A stretch of 64,000 nt of DNA from NCBI RefSeq assembly GCF_004345615.1, contig NZ_SLWK01000007.1:166265-230264 (forward strand), written 5' to 3'. The stretch comes from Natronoflexus pectinivorans. GTDB lineage: Bacteria; Bacteroidota; Bacteroidia; Bacteroidales; Marinilabiliaceae. Both the position numbers and the translations under genes were made by a program. Of the stretch, positions 24,700 through 36,300 are shown in pieces; positions within the stretch are counted from its first letter, which is position 1; the number at the start of each line of letters is the position of its first letter. The notes beneath the pieces were generated by a model that saw only the letters and a list, made by a program, of their open reading frames with translations, was not told the DNA's origin and ran no database searches.

Positions 24700-27129
24700 A
24701 TGAAAATTACTATTTTATCTTTTTTATTATTGGTTTCTACCGTTGGGTTTTCACAACGACATCTGGAACGCATTAATTTTGATTGGAAGTTTACCATTGG
24801 AGATTTTACTGATGGTTACAAAGTTGATTATGATGATTCAAGATGGGAAACGGTGCATTTGCCACATGATGCCAGCATAGCTGGACCTTTTGTTCGTGAC
24901 AGCCTAAACTCAGATAGACAAAACGGGTTTCTTCCCAGGCAAAAGGGTTGGTATCGAAAATATCTGGAATTAAATAAGAACCTGGATGGTAAGCGCGTGT
25001 TTATTGAGTTTGAAGGGATTTATAGAGATGCACGTGTTTTTGTGAATGGTGATAAAGTAGCCCATCAATTGAATGGTTATATGGATTTTATCATTGATGT
25101 CACCGACCATGTAAGTCAAGGATCTAATCTCATCGCGGTTAGTTATGATAATACCGATATGGAGAGCTCAAGATGGTACAACGGCGAGGGGATTTATAGA
25201 GATGTTTGGTTGCTTATAACAGAGGATGTTCATGTCGACTATTACGGAACGTATATAACTACACCTTTTATTATAGAAGATTATGCAAGAGTCAATTTGC
25301 AAACTGAAGTAAAAAATCATCGAAATGATAGTTTGACAATTACTCTAAAGAGTGACATTGTCTGCCCTAACGGGGAGGTTCTTCAAACAATAATTAATAC
25401 TGTGCCTTTTGGCCCGGGCGAATTGTTTGTTTTTCGTCAATATGGACAGGTGAATAATCCAAAATTATGGGATTTGAATACGCCTTATCTATATAAATTA
25501 AAATCGTCTGTTATAGTAGACGGAGAAGTTACTGATATCTATGAAACCAATTTTGGAATTAGAACTGTTGAGTTTTGTCGATATCAGGGATTATTGCTCA
25601 ACGGACGCAAGGTTTTGGCTAAAGGAGTAAACATTCACCATGACTTAGGACCTTTGGGTGCTGCAGCTTTTGAAAGAGGTTTTGAACGTCGTTTGGAAGG
25701 TCTTAAAAGACTTGGCGTAAATGCCATCCGGCTGGCTCACAATCCCCACGCCAAGTTTATTCTTGATTGGTGCGACCGGAATGGAATGTTGGTTGTTGAT
25801 GAGCCATTTGATAAATGGAGCGATCAGTTTTTTGGACAGGGTAATGATTTTGAAAAACACTGGAGACCTACATTAAAGGCATTTTTAAAAAGAGATCGTA
25901 ACCATCCTTCCATCATTATTTGGAGCGCTGGGAATGAAGTCTCGCAACAGCGAAGTCCCAGATATGATTTTGGTGTTCCCATGATGAAAGAGATGTATGA
26001 TTTTATAAGGACGCATGAACCATCACGTATGATTACGACAGGGCTTCATCCATCCAGAGCAAGAGGCGTGCATCGTACGGCAAATTATTACAGAGCAGGC
26101 CCTCCGGAGATGGTTTTTTATATGGATGTGGTAAGTACCAACTATCGGGAGGAATTTTGGCCGGTTGATAAAGCAAAGTATCCACAATTGATATTTATGC
26201 TTAGTGAAGCTCAGGTAGGAAACCTGGGAAATGAGTGGTTCAATTTTGATCATCGCAGTTCAGTAGGGTTATTCTATTGGGGCGGAACCGATTATATTGG
26301 AGAATCTTTTGGATGGCCAGCCAAAGGATGGGTAAACGGAATTATTGATTGGAATGATCACTGGAAACCCTTCAGTTATTATATACACAGTCTGTTTGCC
26401 GATGAACCCATGGTTCACATTACTTCCTTCGACAGAGGAAGTGTTGTCGAGAAATACTGGAATGAGGTAGAATTGCGATATCAGCCCATGTTCTCTCATT
26501 GGAATTGGGAAGGATTGGACTCTATTAGCGTTTATACTTTCTCCAACACGCATGAAGTTGAACTTATACTGAATGGGCGATCTTTGGGAGTCAAGCAAGT
26601 TCCGGAAGAATACTATACTAAGGACATTCGTGGTTATACTGCCGAGGAGTTTGATCCTGACAATCCCATCAACTTAGGACCTCCAATGCATGAAAACCTT
26701 GAATGGCGGATACCATATGAACCCGGTACAATTACAGCCATCAGCAGAATTGATGGTAGAGAAGTTGCACGTCATGAACTACAAACAGCAGGAGAACCAT
26801 ATCGCATTGTATTGGAACCCGATCGTGATGTTATTAATGCCGATGGTTTGGATTTATCCTATATCACCGTTAAAGTGGTTGATAGAAATGGCATATTGGT
26901 TCCGCATGCTGATCATAACATAACCTTTAGGGTTACAGGTGCGGGGTCAAATATTGCTGTTAGCAGTGCAGATATGGTGAGCGATGAGTCGTTTGTATCT
27001 GATCAGAGAAAAGTTTTTCAAGGTAAAGGATTACTGGTGGTCAGAGCAGATAGAAAACCAGGAACAATACGTGTGAGAGCGTCGGGTAGGGGTGTAAGAA
27101 ACGCGAATTTAGAAATTGAAGTTAGATAA
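24700..27129 (+). CDS. GH2-family beta-glycosidase (beta-galactosidase-like)
   Basis: GH2 enzymes remove beta-linked galactose, glucuronate or related sugars. A signal peptide (MKITILSFLLLVSTVGFS) is followed by a sugar-binding domain (FDWKFTIGDF, WETVHLPHDASI, WYNGEGIYRDVWLL), an Ig-like domain, and a TIM barrel with NGRKVLAKGVNIHHDLGPLG, NAIRLAHNPH and IIWSAGNEVS. Glu413 of that last motif is the expected acid/base. Glu503 in FMLSEAQVGN is the probable nucleophile. Two C-terminal beta domains follow, the last reading GLDLSYITVKVVDRNG. In an RG-I locus it may trim galactan side chains or unsaturated ends; exact substrate is not visible. The regulated promoter box and repeat leader upstream suggest tight control. 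Confidence 0.9.
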   Translation: MKITILSFLLLVSTVGFSQRHLERINFDWKFTIGDFTDGYKVDYDDSRWETVHLPHDASIAGPFVRDSLNSDRQNGFLPRQKGWYRKYLELNKNLDGKRVFIEFEGIYRDARVFVNGDKVAHQLNGYMDFIIDVTDHVSQGSNLIAVSYDNTDMESSRWYNGEGIYRDVWLLITEDVHVDYYGTYITTPFIIEDYARVNLQTEVKNHRNDSLTITLKSDIVCPNGEVLQTIINTVPFGPGELFVFRQYGQVNNPKLWDLNTPYLYKLKSSVIVDGEVTDIYETNFGIRTVEFCRYQGLLLNGRKVLAKGVNIHHDLGPLGAAAFERGFERRLEGLKRLGVNAIRLAHNPHAKFILDWCDRNGMLVVDEPFDKWSDQFFGQGNDFEKHWRPTLKAFLKRDRNHPSIIIWSAGNEVSQQRSPRYDFGVPMMKEMYDFIRTHEPSRMITTGLHPSRARGVHRTANYYRAGPPEMVFYMDVVSTNYREEFWPVDKAKYPQLIFMLSEAQVGNLGNEWFNFDHRSSVGLFYWGGTDYIGESFGWPAKGWVNGIIDWNDHWKPFSYYIHSLFADEPMVHITSFDRGSVVEKYWNEVELRYQPMFSHWNWEGLDSISVYTFSNTHEVELILNGRSLGVKQVPEEYYTKDIRGYTAEEFDPDNPINLGPPMHENLEWRIPYEPGTITAISRIDGREVARHELQTAGEPYRIVLEPDRDVINADGLDLSYITVKVVDRNGILVPHADHNITFRVTGAGSNIAVSSADMVSDESFVSDQRKVFQGKGLLVVRADRKPGTIRVRASGRGVRNANLEIEVR

Positions 27130-27152
27130 TCATTCTCTCTATTGAAGTGGAA

Positions 27153-27186
27153 AGAGGTTTTGCTGCAATGCAAAACCTCTTTTTTG
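27153..27186 (+). terminator. Rho-independent terminator after GH2
   Basis: AGAGGTTTTGC/GCAAAACCTCT, a perfect 11-bp stem with loop TGCAAT, is followed by six T. It marks the right end of the pectin locus. Confidence 0.9.
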
Positions 27187-27275
27187 CTTAATGCATTATT
27201 CCTGATATCTAAATGCAGATTGAGCTTTTCTTGTATAAAGCAGACTCACGAAAATATTAGATCATAATCACACAA

Positions 27276-28637
27276 CTAATGCATAACAGAAACCTCAAGA
27301 ATAGTTTTTGTAGTGGATGTAATTTTATACCTGTTGTCGATTCTGTGGCCGATGACCCAGGCAATATCATCGTTGTTAATGAGCAACCATGTGTTCTCTT
27401 TCTCCACCAGAGACAGTTTCTGGTCAATAAAAAAATCACTGATTTTTTTAAAGTGCGTCATTCCCAGTGGCTGAAATCTATCTCCCGCATTAGGAGTTCG
27501 CACTATTAAAGGAAAATCGATTAAATCTGCATCAAGGTGCACTTTTTTGGGATTTACCGAAAATGAAAAATCATCTCTCTTTTTAAAAGTTTTGATGGAG
27601 AGTCTGATGGGCTGATCAATTTCTTCTGTTTCGCTGTTTATGTAGTATTGGTTTATATCGGTTTCCGATTTGGGAACCAAAACCAAATTGTAGCGGTCAA
27701 CCACCAGCCGGTGCGTTTGCGAGAAAAACTGTTTTCCGGGAATGCCATTCATGCTGTCAGCGATGTTATGAATTACTGAGCCTGAAAATCCATAAGGTTG
27801 AAGAATTTCAAACAGCATGCTCTTTTTTTGCGAATGCTCATTGAGTTGCTTTATTGGAATTAACAGGGAGTCTCCTGTTCCTGCTATCATTTCTTCCTTC
27901 ACCTTCACTGCCTCCGCCATGAAAATTTGCCAGGCTTCGGTCAGATATTCCATGTTGTTTTGCATGGTATTGAAAAAGGAAGGATTAATCTCTTTAAAAA
28001 GAGGTACTATCTGGTGTCTTATTTTGTTCCGTAAATAAGTCGTTTCGTGATTTGTGGAATCTGTTCTGAACGGAATGGATTGTTGATTGCAGTATTCAAT
28101 GATTTCCTGAGATGTGGCAAACAATAATGGTCTTATGATAGAATCTCTTTGGTATGCTATTCCTGTCAGACCTTTTAAACCTGTGCCCCTGGCCAGGTTT
28201 AAAAAGAATGTTTCAATGGCATCGTCTCCATGATGGCCTGTGGCTATTAGTTTAATCTCTTTTTCTCTGCAAATCGTATTAAAAAGTTCGTATCGCAATT
28301 CCCGGGCGGCCATTTCTATAGAAATTCCATTTTCAGTAACATAAGCGGTGGTGTCAAAACGCTCTGTTATCAACTCAACATCCCATTCTTTGCAAATATT
28401 TTGCACAAAAATCTCGTCCTCATCAGACTCGCGCCCACGCAAAGAAAAATTACAATGCACAGCCAGACATTCCATCTCCGAATGCTTTAGCAGATGCAGT
28501 AATGCCATAGAGTCCGCGCCTCCGCTCAAAGCAACCAGAATGCGTGATGATCCAACGACCCCGCACTGATTTACCAAAGTGTCTCTGAATTTTTGTACGA
28601 ATTTCTCAATATTCATCTTCATTTTATCTGTTGACAT
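27276..28637 (-). CDS. tilS: tRNA(Ile)-lysidine synthetase
   Basis: TilS attaches lysine to C34 of the tRNA-Ile that carries a CAU anticodon, so that it decodes AUA. The N-terminal PP-loop ATPase motif is ILVALSGGADSMALLHLL. It continues with AVHCNFSLRGRESDEDE, IATGHHGDDAIETFFLNLARGTG and DSTNHETTYLRNKIRHQ, all standard for TilS. The C-terminal region (RTPNAGDRFQPLGMTHFKKI, then SDFFIDQKL) is the substrate-binding domain. At 453 aa it is full length. It lies downstream of pabB on the same strand, separated by 112 bases of simple AAGTTTA-type sequence. Confidence 0.96.
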   Translation of the reverse strand: MSTDKMKMNIEKFVQKFRDTLVNQCGVVGSSRILVALSGGADSMALLHLLKHSEMECLAVHCNFSLRGRESDEDEIFVQNICKEWDVELITERFDTTAYVTENGISIEMAARELRYELFNTICREKEIKLIATGHHGDDAIETFFLNLARGTGLKGLTGIAYQRDSIIRPLLFATSQEIIEYCNQQSIPFRTDSTNHETTYLRNKIRHQIVPLFKEINPSFFNTMQNNMEYLTEAWQIFMAEAVKVKEEMIAGTGDSLLIPIKQLNEHSQKKSMLFEILQPYGFSGSVIHNIADSMNGIPGKQFFSQTHRLVVDRYNLVLVPKSETDINQYYINSETEEIDQPIRLSIKTFKKRDDFSFSVNPKKVHLDADLIDFPLIVRTPNAGDRFQPLGMTHFKKISDFFIDQKLSLVEKENTWLLINNDDIAWVIGHRIDNRYKITSTTKTILEVSVMH

Positions 28638-28749
28638 TCGTTGTGTTGTGAAAAGTTTGAGGTTCGATGTTTAAAGTTCAAAGTTTATAGTTCAAAGTCT
28701 AATGTTATCAACCATAAACCATAAACCCTCCAACCTGATTCCCTTGAAC

Positions 28750-30039
28750 CTATCCCCCTAACACCATCCCCGCCTTCAACAAGCATTCATTGTATTCGTC
28801 TTCTGCATTTGCCAAAGCTGTAATGGCGCTTCCGGCCCAATAAGATGCCGTTTTTTTCTCTTTGTCGTAAAACAAAGTACGTATCAATACATTGAAATCA
28901 AAATCTTTTTCGGGTGTAATGTAACCAATTGAGCCGGAAAAAAGCCCTCGGTTTCGTGGTTCAAATTGATCTATGAGCTGCATGGCACTGATTTTTGGTG
29001 CACCCGTCATAGAGCCCATTGGGAAGGAATGGATAATGGGAGCCACCCACTCTTCCGGATTTTTTAATTCTGCCGATATGGTTGAAACCACTTGGTAAAC
29101 ATTTGGAAATGCGTAAGCATTGCAAAGTTCTTCAACCTTTACGGAGCCTTTAGCAGCAACGTGTGAGAGGTCGTTTCTTACCAAATCGGTGATCATGATG
29201 TTTTCGGATCGTTCTTTTGTTGAATTCTTAAGCTGTTCTAAAATTTTTGCATCCTCTTCCGGAGTTTTGCCCCGGGGGGCTGTCCCTTTCATGGGCATGC
29301 TGTATAGATTGTTGCCTTTTTTTGTCAGATATCTCTCCGGTGAAGCCGATATGGCGTATTTATCGCCATATTTCAGGAATGCTGAAAAGGGCATGGGGAA
29401 ACGTTCTGTAAATTTGAAAAAGACCTGAGCCGGGTCAATTTTTATCTCTTCAGCAAAAAACTCCATGCAGTAATTTACTTCGTAAATATTACCCCGTTGT
29501 ATATGCTCCTGAAGTTTTAAAACATGTTCCATATAAGATTCCTTGCTGATTGCAGGCTGCAATGCCAAACGGAAATCTTGAGTATGATTTGTGATGCTCT
29601 GACTTTTGATTTTGTCAATATGTTCCAAAGCTGTTATTTCTGAATCATACTCAGGATCGTAACCTATTTGCCATTGCTCATGATAATATCGAATCATCCA
29701 TTTAGGCCTGAAGAAGAATAAATCAGGAAATTCAATTCTGGAACTTTTATTGGTTTTCAGATTCGGGAACAACTCATTTTTCAAATCGTATGATAAAAAG
29801 CCGAAGTACCAATCTGCTTTAGTCATCGTCTGTTTTAACTCATTAATCGGTTTCTGGACTTCTTCCAGTACATCCAGTGCAGCTAGTAGGCTCTCAGATT
29901 GTAAAGCATGGTAGCAACCATTTGAAATATTGCTCGCATCGTAAAGAATTGTGGCATATTTTACCTTGGCAGTTGATTGAATCAACTGCTTTAGGAATAG
30001 TTGATGGTTGTTTTCGTTGAATGTAATCCATTTTCGCAT
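28750..30039 (-). CDS. pabB: Aminodeoxychorismate synthase component I
   Basis: PabB converts chorismate plus ammonia to 4-amino-4-deoxychorismate in folate synthesis. The chorismate-binding domain occupies the C-terminal two thirds: QEHIQRGNIYEVNYCMEF, AISASPERYL, MPMKGTAPRGKTPEEDA, NIMITDLVRNDLSHVA, then SFPMGSMTGAPKISAMQLID and GLFSGSIGYI. The PIKGTxPRG-type motif here is PMKGTAPRG, and the N-terminal half lacks a clear tryptophan-binding motif, favouring PabB over anthranilate synthase TrpE. No pabA or pabC neighbour is visible. Confidence 0.88.
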   Translation of the reverse strand: MRKWITFNENNHQLFLKQLIQSTAKVKYATILYDASNISNGCYHALQSESLLAALDVLEEVQKPINELKQTMTKADWYFGFLSYDLKNELFPNLKTNKSSRIEFPDLFFFRPKWMIRYYHEQWQIGYDPEYDSEITALEHIDKIKSQSITNHTQDFRLALQPAISKESYMEHVLKLQEHIQRGNIYEVNYCMEFFAEEIKIDPAQVFFKFTERFPMPFSAFLKYGDKYAISASPERYLTKKGNNLYSMPMKGTAPRGKTPEEDAKILEQLKNSTKERSENIMITDLVRNDLSHVAAKGSVKVEELCNAYAFPNVYQVVSTISAELKNPEEWVAPIIHSFPMGSMTGAPKISAMQLIDQFEPRNRGLFSGSIGYITPEKDFDFNVLIRTLFYDKEKKTASYWAGSAITALANAEDEYNECLLKAGMVLGG

Positions 30040-30321
30040 GGACGCAAATTTAATGTTTTCTGGTCAAGACTGAATAAGATGAGATCGACAGAGTTTTGTA
30101 ATTATTGCAATTTTTGGGGAGGTTGTGAATTTCGATGGTTATGATGCTTATTTTTTTGAGGAAAGATTGGGGAGAAATGTGTTATTCTTATTTAATCCAG
30201 ATGTGATTTTGGCTGTTTGGTATGTTAAATACTGTTTTGATGTGTTGATGTTTTTTAATGAATCGTTACTTTTAGTCAATTTTTTAACAAATCATCGTTT
30301 AACTTTTTTTATCCCTGATCC

Positions 30322-33300
30322 ATGAAGCAGGTTTACAAGTCTATTTTATTAGTATTATTTTGTCTTTCGTTGTTTGCAACTATTCAGGCAAATATTCTTC
30401 ACGTAAAGCCCGGAGCCGGCAGTTCTGCATGGCAGGGAAAGTCCAATGTGTATTCCGATTTACAAGCGGCTCTGGCCGATGCCGTTTCCGGTGACCAGAT
30501 TTGGGTAGCAGGTGGAATCTATAAACCAACCACCGGAACCGATAGAACCATCTCCTTTCAGCTAAAAGATGGAGTGGAACTTTACGGTGGTTTTGCCGGA
30601 ACTGAGACCGAGTTGAGTCAACGCAATTGGCGTTTAAATGAAACCATTTTGAGTGGAGATATTGGGGTGGTTGGGGTTGATAGTGATAATAGTTATAATG
30701 TACTAAGGGTAGTTGGAAGTGAGGGTAATCCTATAACAAATACTACAATAATTGATGGGGTAATAGTTGAAGGAGGGTATGCGGATTTGTCTTCTAATGA
30801 AAATATCCATTGTGGAGGATTATATTTAAATAATGCTTCACCTGTAGTTCGGAATGTTTGGTTCAGACACAATTTGGTGCGAAAAGATGGAGCTGCAATA
30901 TATGTCGTAAATTCATCTTCAGTTGCATTAGGGAATATTATTTTTTCAAATAACAGATCTTTTGAGGGAAGTATTATATCTTCAAGAGATTCAGATATAA
31001 AATTACATAACTGCCTTTTCTATTCTAACAGATCTTGGAATTCGAATACATATGGATCTTCAACTAGTTTCACAGTTTCTAATTCAATTTCTTGGAACAA
31101 TGACATTAGAGGGAGTAATACGCAATTTTGGTCTACTACTGTATCCTATTCTCTTGTACAAGGAGGACACTATGGCGTTGGAAATATTAATGCTGATCCG
31201 TTGCTGATTGATCCTGAAAATCGAGACTTTAGGTTGGCAATGAATTCTCCAGCTATTGGGGCAGGGAATTCAGAGATCGTTCCAGATTGGATTATGACAG
31301 ACTTTGATGGTAAACCAAGGGTTGGGAATGGAACCGTAAATATGGGGCTATTCGAAAGTTTTGCCATTACTCCTGAGGTTATTGCACCTAACGATAAAGC
31401 TCAATTTGCTAGCAATATATCAGAAGTCCTGGCTTCCTGGCAATTGCAGGGAAATGATAACGAAGAATTTGTTAATTATTCAATTGAGTATATCAAAAAT
31501 AGTGACATCCTTATACGAGTTGATGATATTGCCGGGTTAACTTATCTGTTTGATGGCTTAACTGCAACTGATGTTATTGAATGGCGTGTAGCGGGAGTTA
31601 CCATTGAGGGATATAAAAATTGGACCCAATGGAGAGTATTTAATGTTAAAAGAGCCCATCCATTGCACGTTACTGTAGATGGAACAGGTTCCGGGACATC
31701 ATGGGCTGATGCTATGAGCCTTCAGGAAGCGCTATCAATAGCCAAAAGCAGTGATCAAATATGGGTTGCAGCTGGCACATATAAGCCAACCGAAGGAACG
31801 AATCGCAGCATCTCTTTCAAATTAAAAGATGGGGTGGAGCTATATGGTGGTTTTGCAGGCACCGAAACGGCACTAATTCAACGCAACTTGCGCATGAATA
31901 AATCTATTTTGAGTGGCGATATAGGGGAGGAGGATGTTGCCACAGATAATAGCTACCATGTACTTGAGGCAATTGGAACTGAATTAAATCCCATAGGCAA
32001 TTCTACTATTATTGATGGATTTATTGTTCAGGACGGTTATGCAAATATTCTTGGAAGTGCCAACGGTAATGGAGGTGGGATGTATTTAAGATTTGCGTCT
32101 CCAATTGTTCGCAATATCTGGTTTAGGGGCAATTATGCCCGGACAGGAGGCGCAGTTTACGGGAATCAATCAACAGCAGTTTTTGGTAATGTTGTTTTTA
32201 CCAATAACATATCTGAATTGTTTGGTGCAGCAGCATACTCATATTATGCCTTTTTAAAGTTTTATAATTGCTTATTTTACGACAATGTTTGTAATCGTAA
32301 TGCAGGTATTGTTAATGGTAGTGGCTCTGCGAGTAAAGCAGAAGTGATTAACTCCATTGCCTGGAATAAAGGATTAATGGATGCAACGACCCAGTTTAGT
32401 CATGTTTCGGTAAGCCATTCTCTGGTTTTGGGAGGATATACCGGAGTCGGAAATATTGATGCTAATCCGTTGTTGACAGATCCTGTAAATGGCGATTTTA
32501 GGCTATCTATGAATTCACCGGCATTAGGTGCAGGCAATATAGAATCTGCGCCAGATTGGCTTATAACAGATTTTGATGGTGCCCCCAGAATTACAGACGG
32601 AAGAATAAATATGGGCCCGGTTGAACGTTTTGCCTTGGTTCCTGAGCTTGTGTTTCCGGATAATAAAGCTCAATTAAATAGTGATTTAGAAGATGTATTA
32701 GTCACTTGGCAAGACCCTGGCGATGAGAGCGGAAAGTTTCTATCGTATTCAATTGAGTATGTTAAGAATGATGATGATCTTGTTCGTGTTGATGAGATCG
32801 TAAATCCTAGCTATTTATTTGAGCACGTATCTGCAACAGATATATTTCAGTGGCGGGTGGCTGGTATAACTCAAGAAGGGCATCGAAAATTGAGTGAATG
32901 GAGAACCTTTAGTATCAAAAGAGCACAACCTCTGCATGTAAAAGCAGATGGAACTGGAGATGGAACTTCCTGGCAGGACGCAATATCGCTTCAGGAAGCC
33001 TTGTCTGTGGCTATTTATGGTGATCAGATCTGGGTGGCAGCAGGGATTTATAAACCAACCCAAGGTGCCGATCGTACTTTATCATTTGTGATAAAAGAAG
33101 GTATTCAGCTTTACGGTGGCTTTGCAGGAAATGAAACAGAGTTGAATCAACGAAACTGGGTAGTGAATAAAACTATTTTGAGTGGAGATATTGGTGATTC
33201 TGATTTTTATGAGGATAATAGTTACCATGTTCTTAGGGCTGTTGGAACACAGTTGATCCCCATAACCAATAATACTATATTGGATGGCTTTATTGTGGAG

Positions 33301-36300
33301 AGAGGCTATGCTGATGGGGGTTCTGATTCAAACGATTATGGCGGTGGGATTTATTTGGATTTTGCTTCTCCTATAATTAAAAATGTTTGGTTCAGAGATA
33401 ATTATGCTACAAATTCCGGAGGTGCAGTATATGGTATAAACTCATCTGTAGCAGAATTCGGAAATGTCATGTTTACGCATAATAAAGCTGAGCAAAATGG
33501 TGGAGCTGCAAGCTCCACGTCTTCGGCTATGAAGTTTTATAATTGTCTTTTTTATGGTAATTATGCTGGTGGTTGGGGTGGAGCTATACGTCCTCTTAAT
33601 ACAATTAATGAAATAGAAGTAATCAATTCGATTGCATGGAATAATGTTTCTATTCGGGGCGGTGGCCAATTCCTTTATGTATCTGTAAGACATACATTGC
33701 ATCAGAGTTCTTTTAGTGGAAATGGGAATATTAGTGCAGACCCATTGTTTGTTGATCCGGAAAACGGAGATTTCAGATTGTCGAAGAACTCTCCTGCATT
33801 AAATATGGGAAACTCGACTCTTGTACCTCTTTGGTTAGAAACGGATTTTGTGAATTATCCAAGGATTTCAGATGGAGAAATCAACATGGGGCCATATCAG
33901 AGCTTTGCAAGCAAGCCGTTTCTTAATTCCCCGTATGATAACGCTTTGCTGGAAAGCGTTCAAAATAATGTAGAACTTTCATGGGAATTCCCTGATGATG
34001 CAACAGAAACAATCACCAGTTATTCTATTGAATACAGAAAGAATAATGAAATCATTTCAATTATTGAAGGGGTTGATAATTCTTTCTATAATCTTGATAA
34101 TTTAGTTGGTTCGGACATAATTCAATGGCGGGTAGGAGCAATTACGAATTGTGGATATACGAACTGGAGCGAATGGCGATCTTTTAGAATACTAAGAACC
34201 CAACCTCTTTTTGTGACAACAGAGGGGAGTGGAAATGGTACGTCATGGCAAGATGCGATGAGTCTTCAGGAAGCACTGTCTATAGTTGCACCTGGTGAGA
34301 AAATTTGGGTAGCTGCCGGCATTTATAAACCAACAACAGATATTAATCGTACGATCTCCTTCGAGTTAAAGGATGGTATTGAACTATACGGAGGTTTTGC
34401 TGGAAATGAAACCTCTCTGGATGAACGTAACTGGCGTCTGAATAAAACCATTTTGAGTGGCAATATTGGTGATGTTGACGTTGATACTGATAACAGTTAT
34501 CATGTACTAACCGCGATTGGAACCGAATTAAATCCTATATCAAATTCAACCATATTTGATGGATTTATTGTTGAGAGGGGGCATGCAAATTTGTCTTCTA
34601 ATAATAATAACAATGGAGGTGGTCTCTACCTAAGTTATGCATCACCTACTATAAGAAATGTTTGGTTTAGAGATAACAATGCTTCATATCGTGGAGGTGC
34701 TGTGTACGGCATGGATTTATCCTCGGTCAGGTTTGGTAATGTCTTGTTTACTAATAACAGATCTATAGAAAATGGTGGCGCTGTTTATACCAGAAACTCT
34801 ATTATGCAATTTATTAATTGCCTGTTCTATGGTAATCATTCTGAGAATCTCGGAGGTGCTGTATATAGTGATAGCTCAGATAACGGAGCTGAAATAATTA
34901 ATTCTATTTCATGGGAAAACAGTGCAAGAGTTTTTTCTCAATTCAGATATGTCACGGTAAGTAATTCAATCGTTCAGGGAGGTTATACCGGAACAGATAA
35001 TATTAATCAGGATCCCCTGTTTATTGCTGTTGATAGTTATGATTTTAGATTGTTAATGGATTCACCTGGTTTAAATGCTGGTAATTCAGAATTTGCTTCT
35101 GAATGGTTAACTCACGACTTTGCCGGTAATTTGAGAATTACTGATGGTCAAATAAATATTGGACTATTTGAAGGCTCTAATTATGTGCCTATACCTATTT
35201 CGCCTCTTGATAACACTTTATTAGATAGCGATGTCTCAGAAGTGGAATTATCCTGGCAAGTACCGGAAGAGAGTCCTGTTGAGTTTACAGAATTCATAAT
35301 TGAGTATGTGAAGAATGATGAAGAAGCCATACTAACCCAAAATATGGATCAGCTAACTTATATCTTGGATGAAATAAACCCTTTTGATTATATAAAATGG
35401 CGGGTTGCTGGGATTGCTGCAAGTGGTGATCACAACTGGAGCGAATGGCGAAGCTTTAGGATTAAAAGATCGCATCCTCTCTATGTTCAAACTGATGGTG
35501 AGGGTGATGGTACTTCATGGCTAGATGCCATGAATCTTCATGAGGCACTGTTAACAGCAATTGAAGGTGATCAGATTTGGGTAGCTGCAGGTATCTACAA
35601 ACCTACTAACGATGATGATCGTGCCATATCTTTCGAATTAAAAGAAGGGATAGAGCTTTATGGAGGTTTTAACGGAGACGAAACTCAATTGAGCCAACGC
35701 AACTGGCGAAAGAATAAAACCATTTTGAGTGGAAATATTGGTGAGCATGGCCTTGATATTGATAACAGCTATAATGTTTTAACAGCGATAGGCTCTTCTT
35801 CAAATCCATTTTCAAATTTTACTGTTTTTGATGGGTTTATTGTTGAAGGCGGTTATGCCAATGGGGAAGCATTAAGGAATCAACAAGGTGGCGGATTGTA
35901 TTTGAGTCATGCTTCGGTCATTATCAGCAATGTCTGGTTCAGGCATAATTTTTCCGGCAGAGGAGGTGCAATATATGTAGGAAATGCACCAGCTGTTGCT
36001 TGTGGAAATGTTATTTTCTCCAATAATAGGGTTGAGAGAGATGACCATGGTTATGGGGGAGCAGTATATTCCATTAGTTCAGCAATGGAGTTTCATAATT
36101 GCCTGTTCTATTCCAATGTTGCTGATGGCATTGGAGGAGCTTTATTTAATGCAACTACCACCAGTGGAGTTAAGCTAATAAACTCTATTGTCTGGAACAA
36201 CCAGGCAAGGATTGCTGGACAGATCTACAATTTGTCTGTAGCTAATACGATTGTACAGGGTGGATATGCAGGAGATGGTAATATTGATGCAAATCCTTTG

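Noticed and set aside
30125..30325. 66-codon open frame upstream of the giant protein gene
   Set aside because: It overlaps the giant gene's start by four bases, has no recognisable motif, and has the composition of A+T-rich intergenic DNA.
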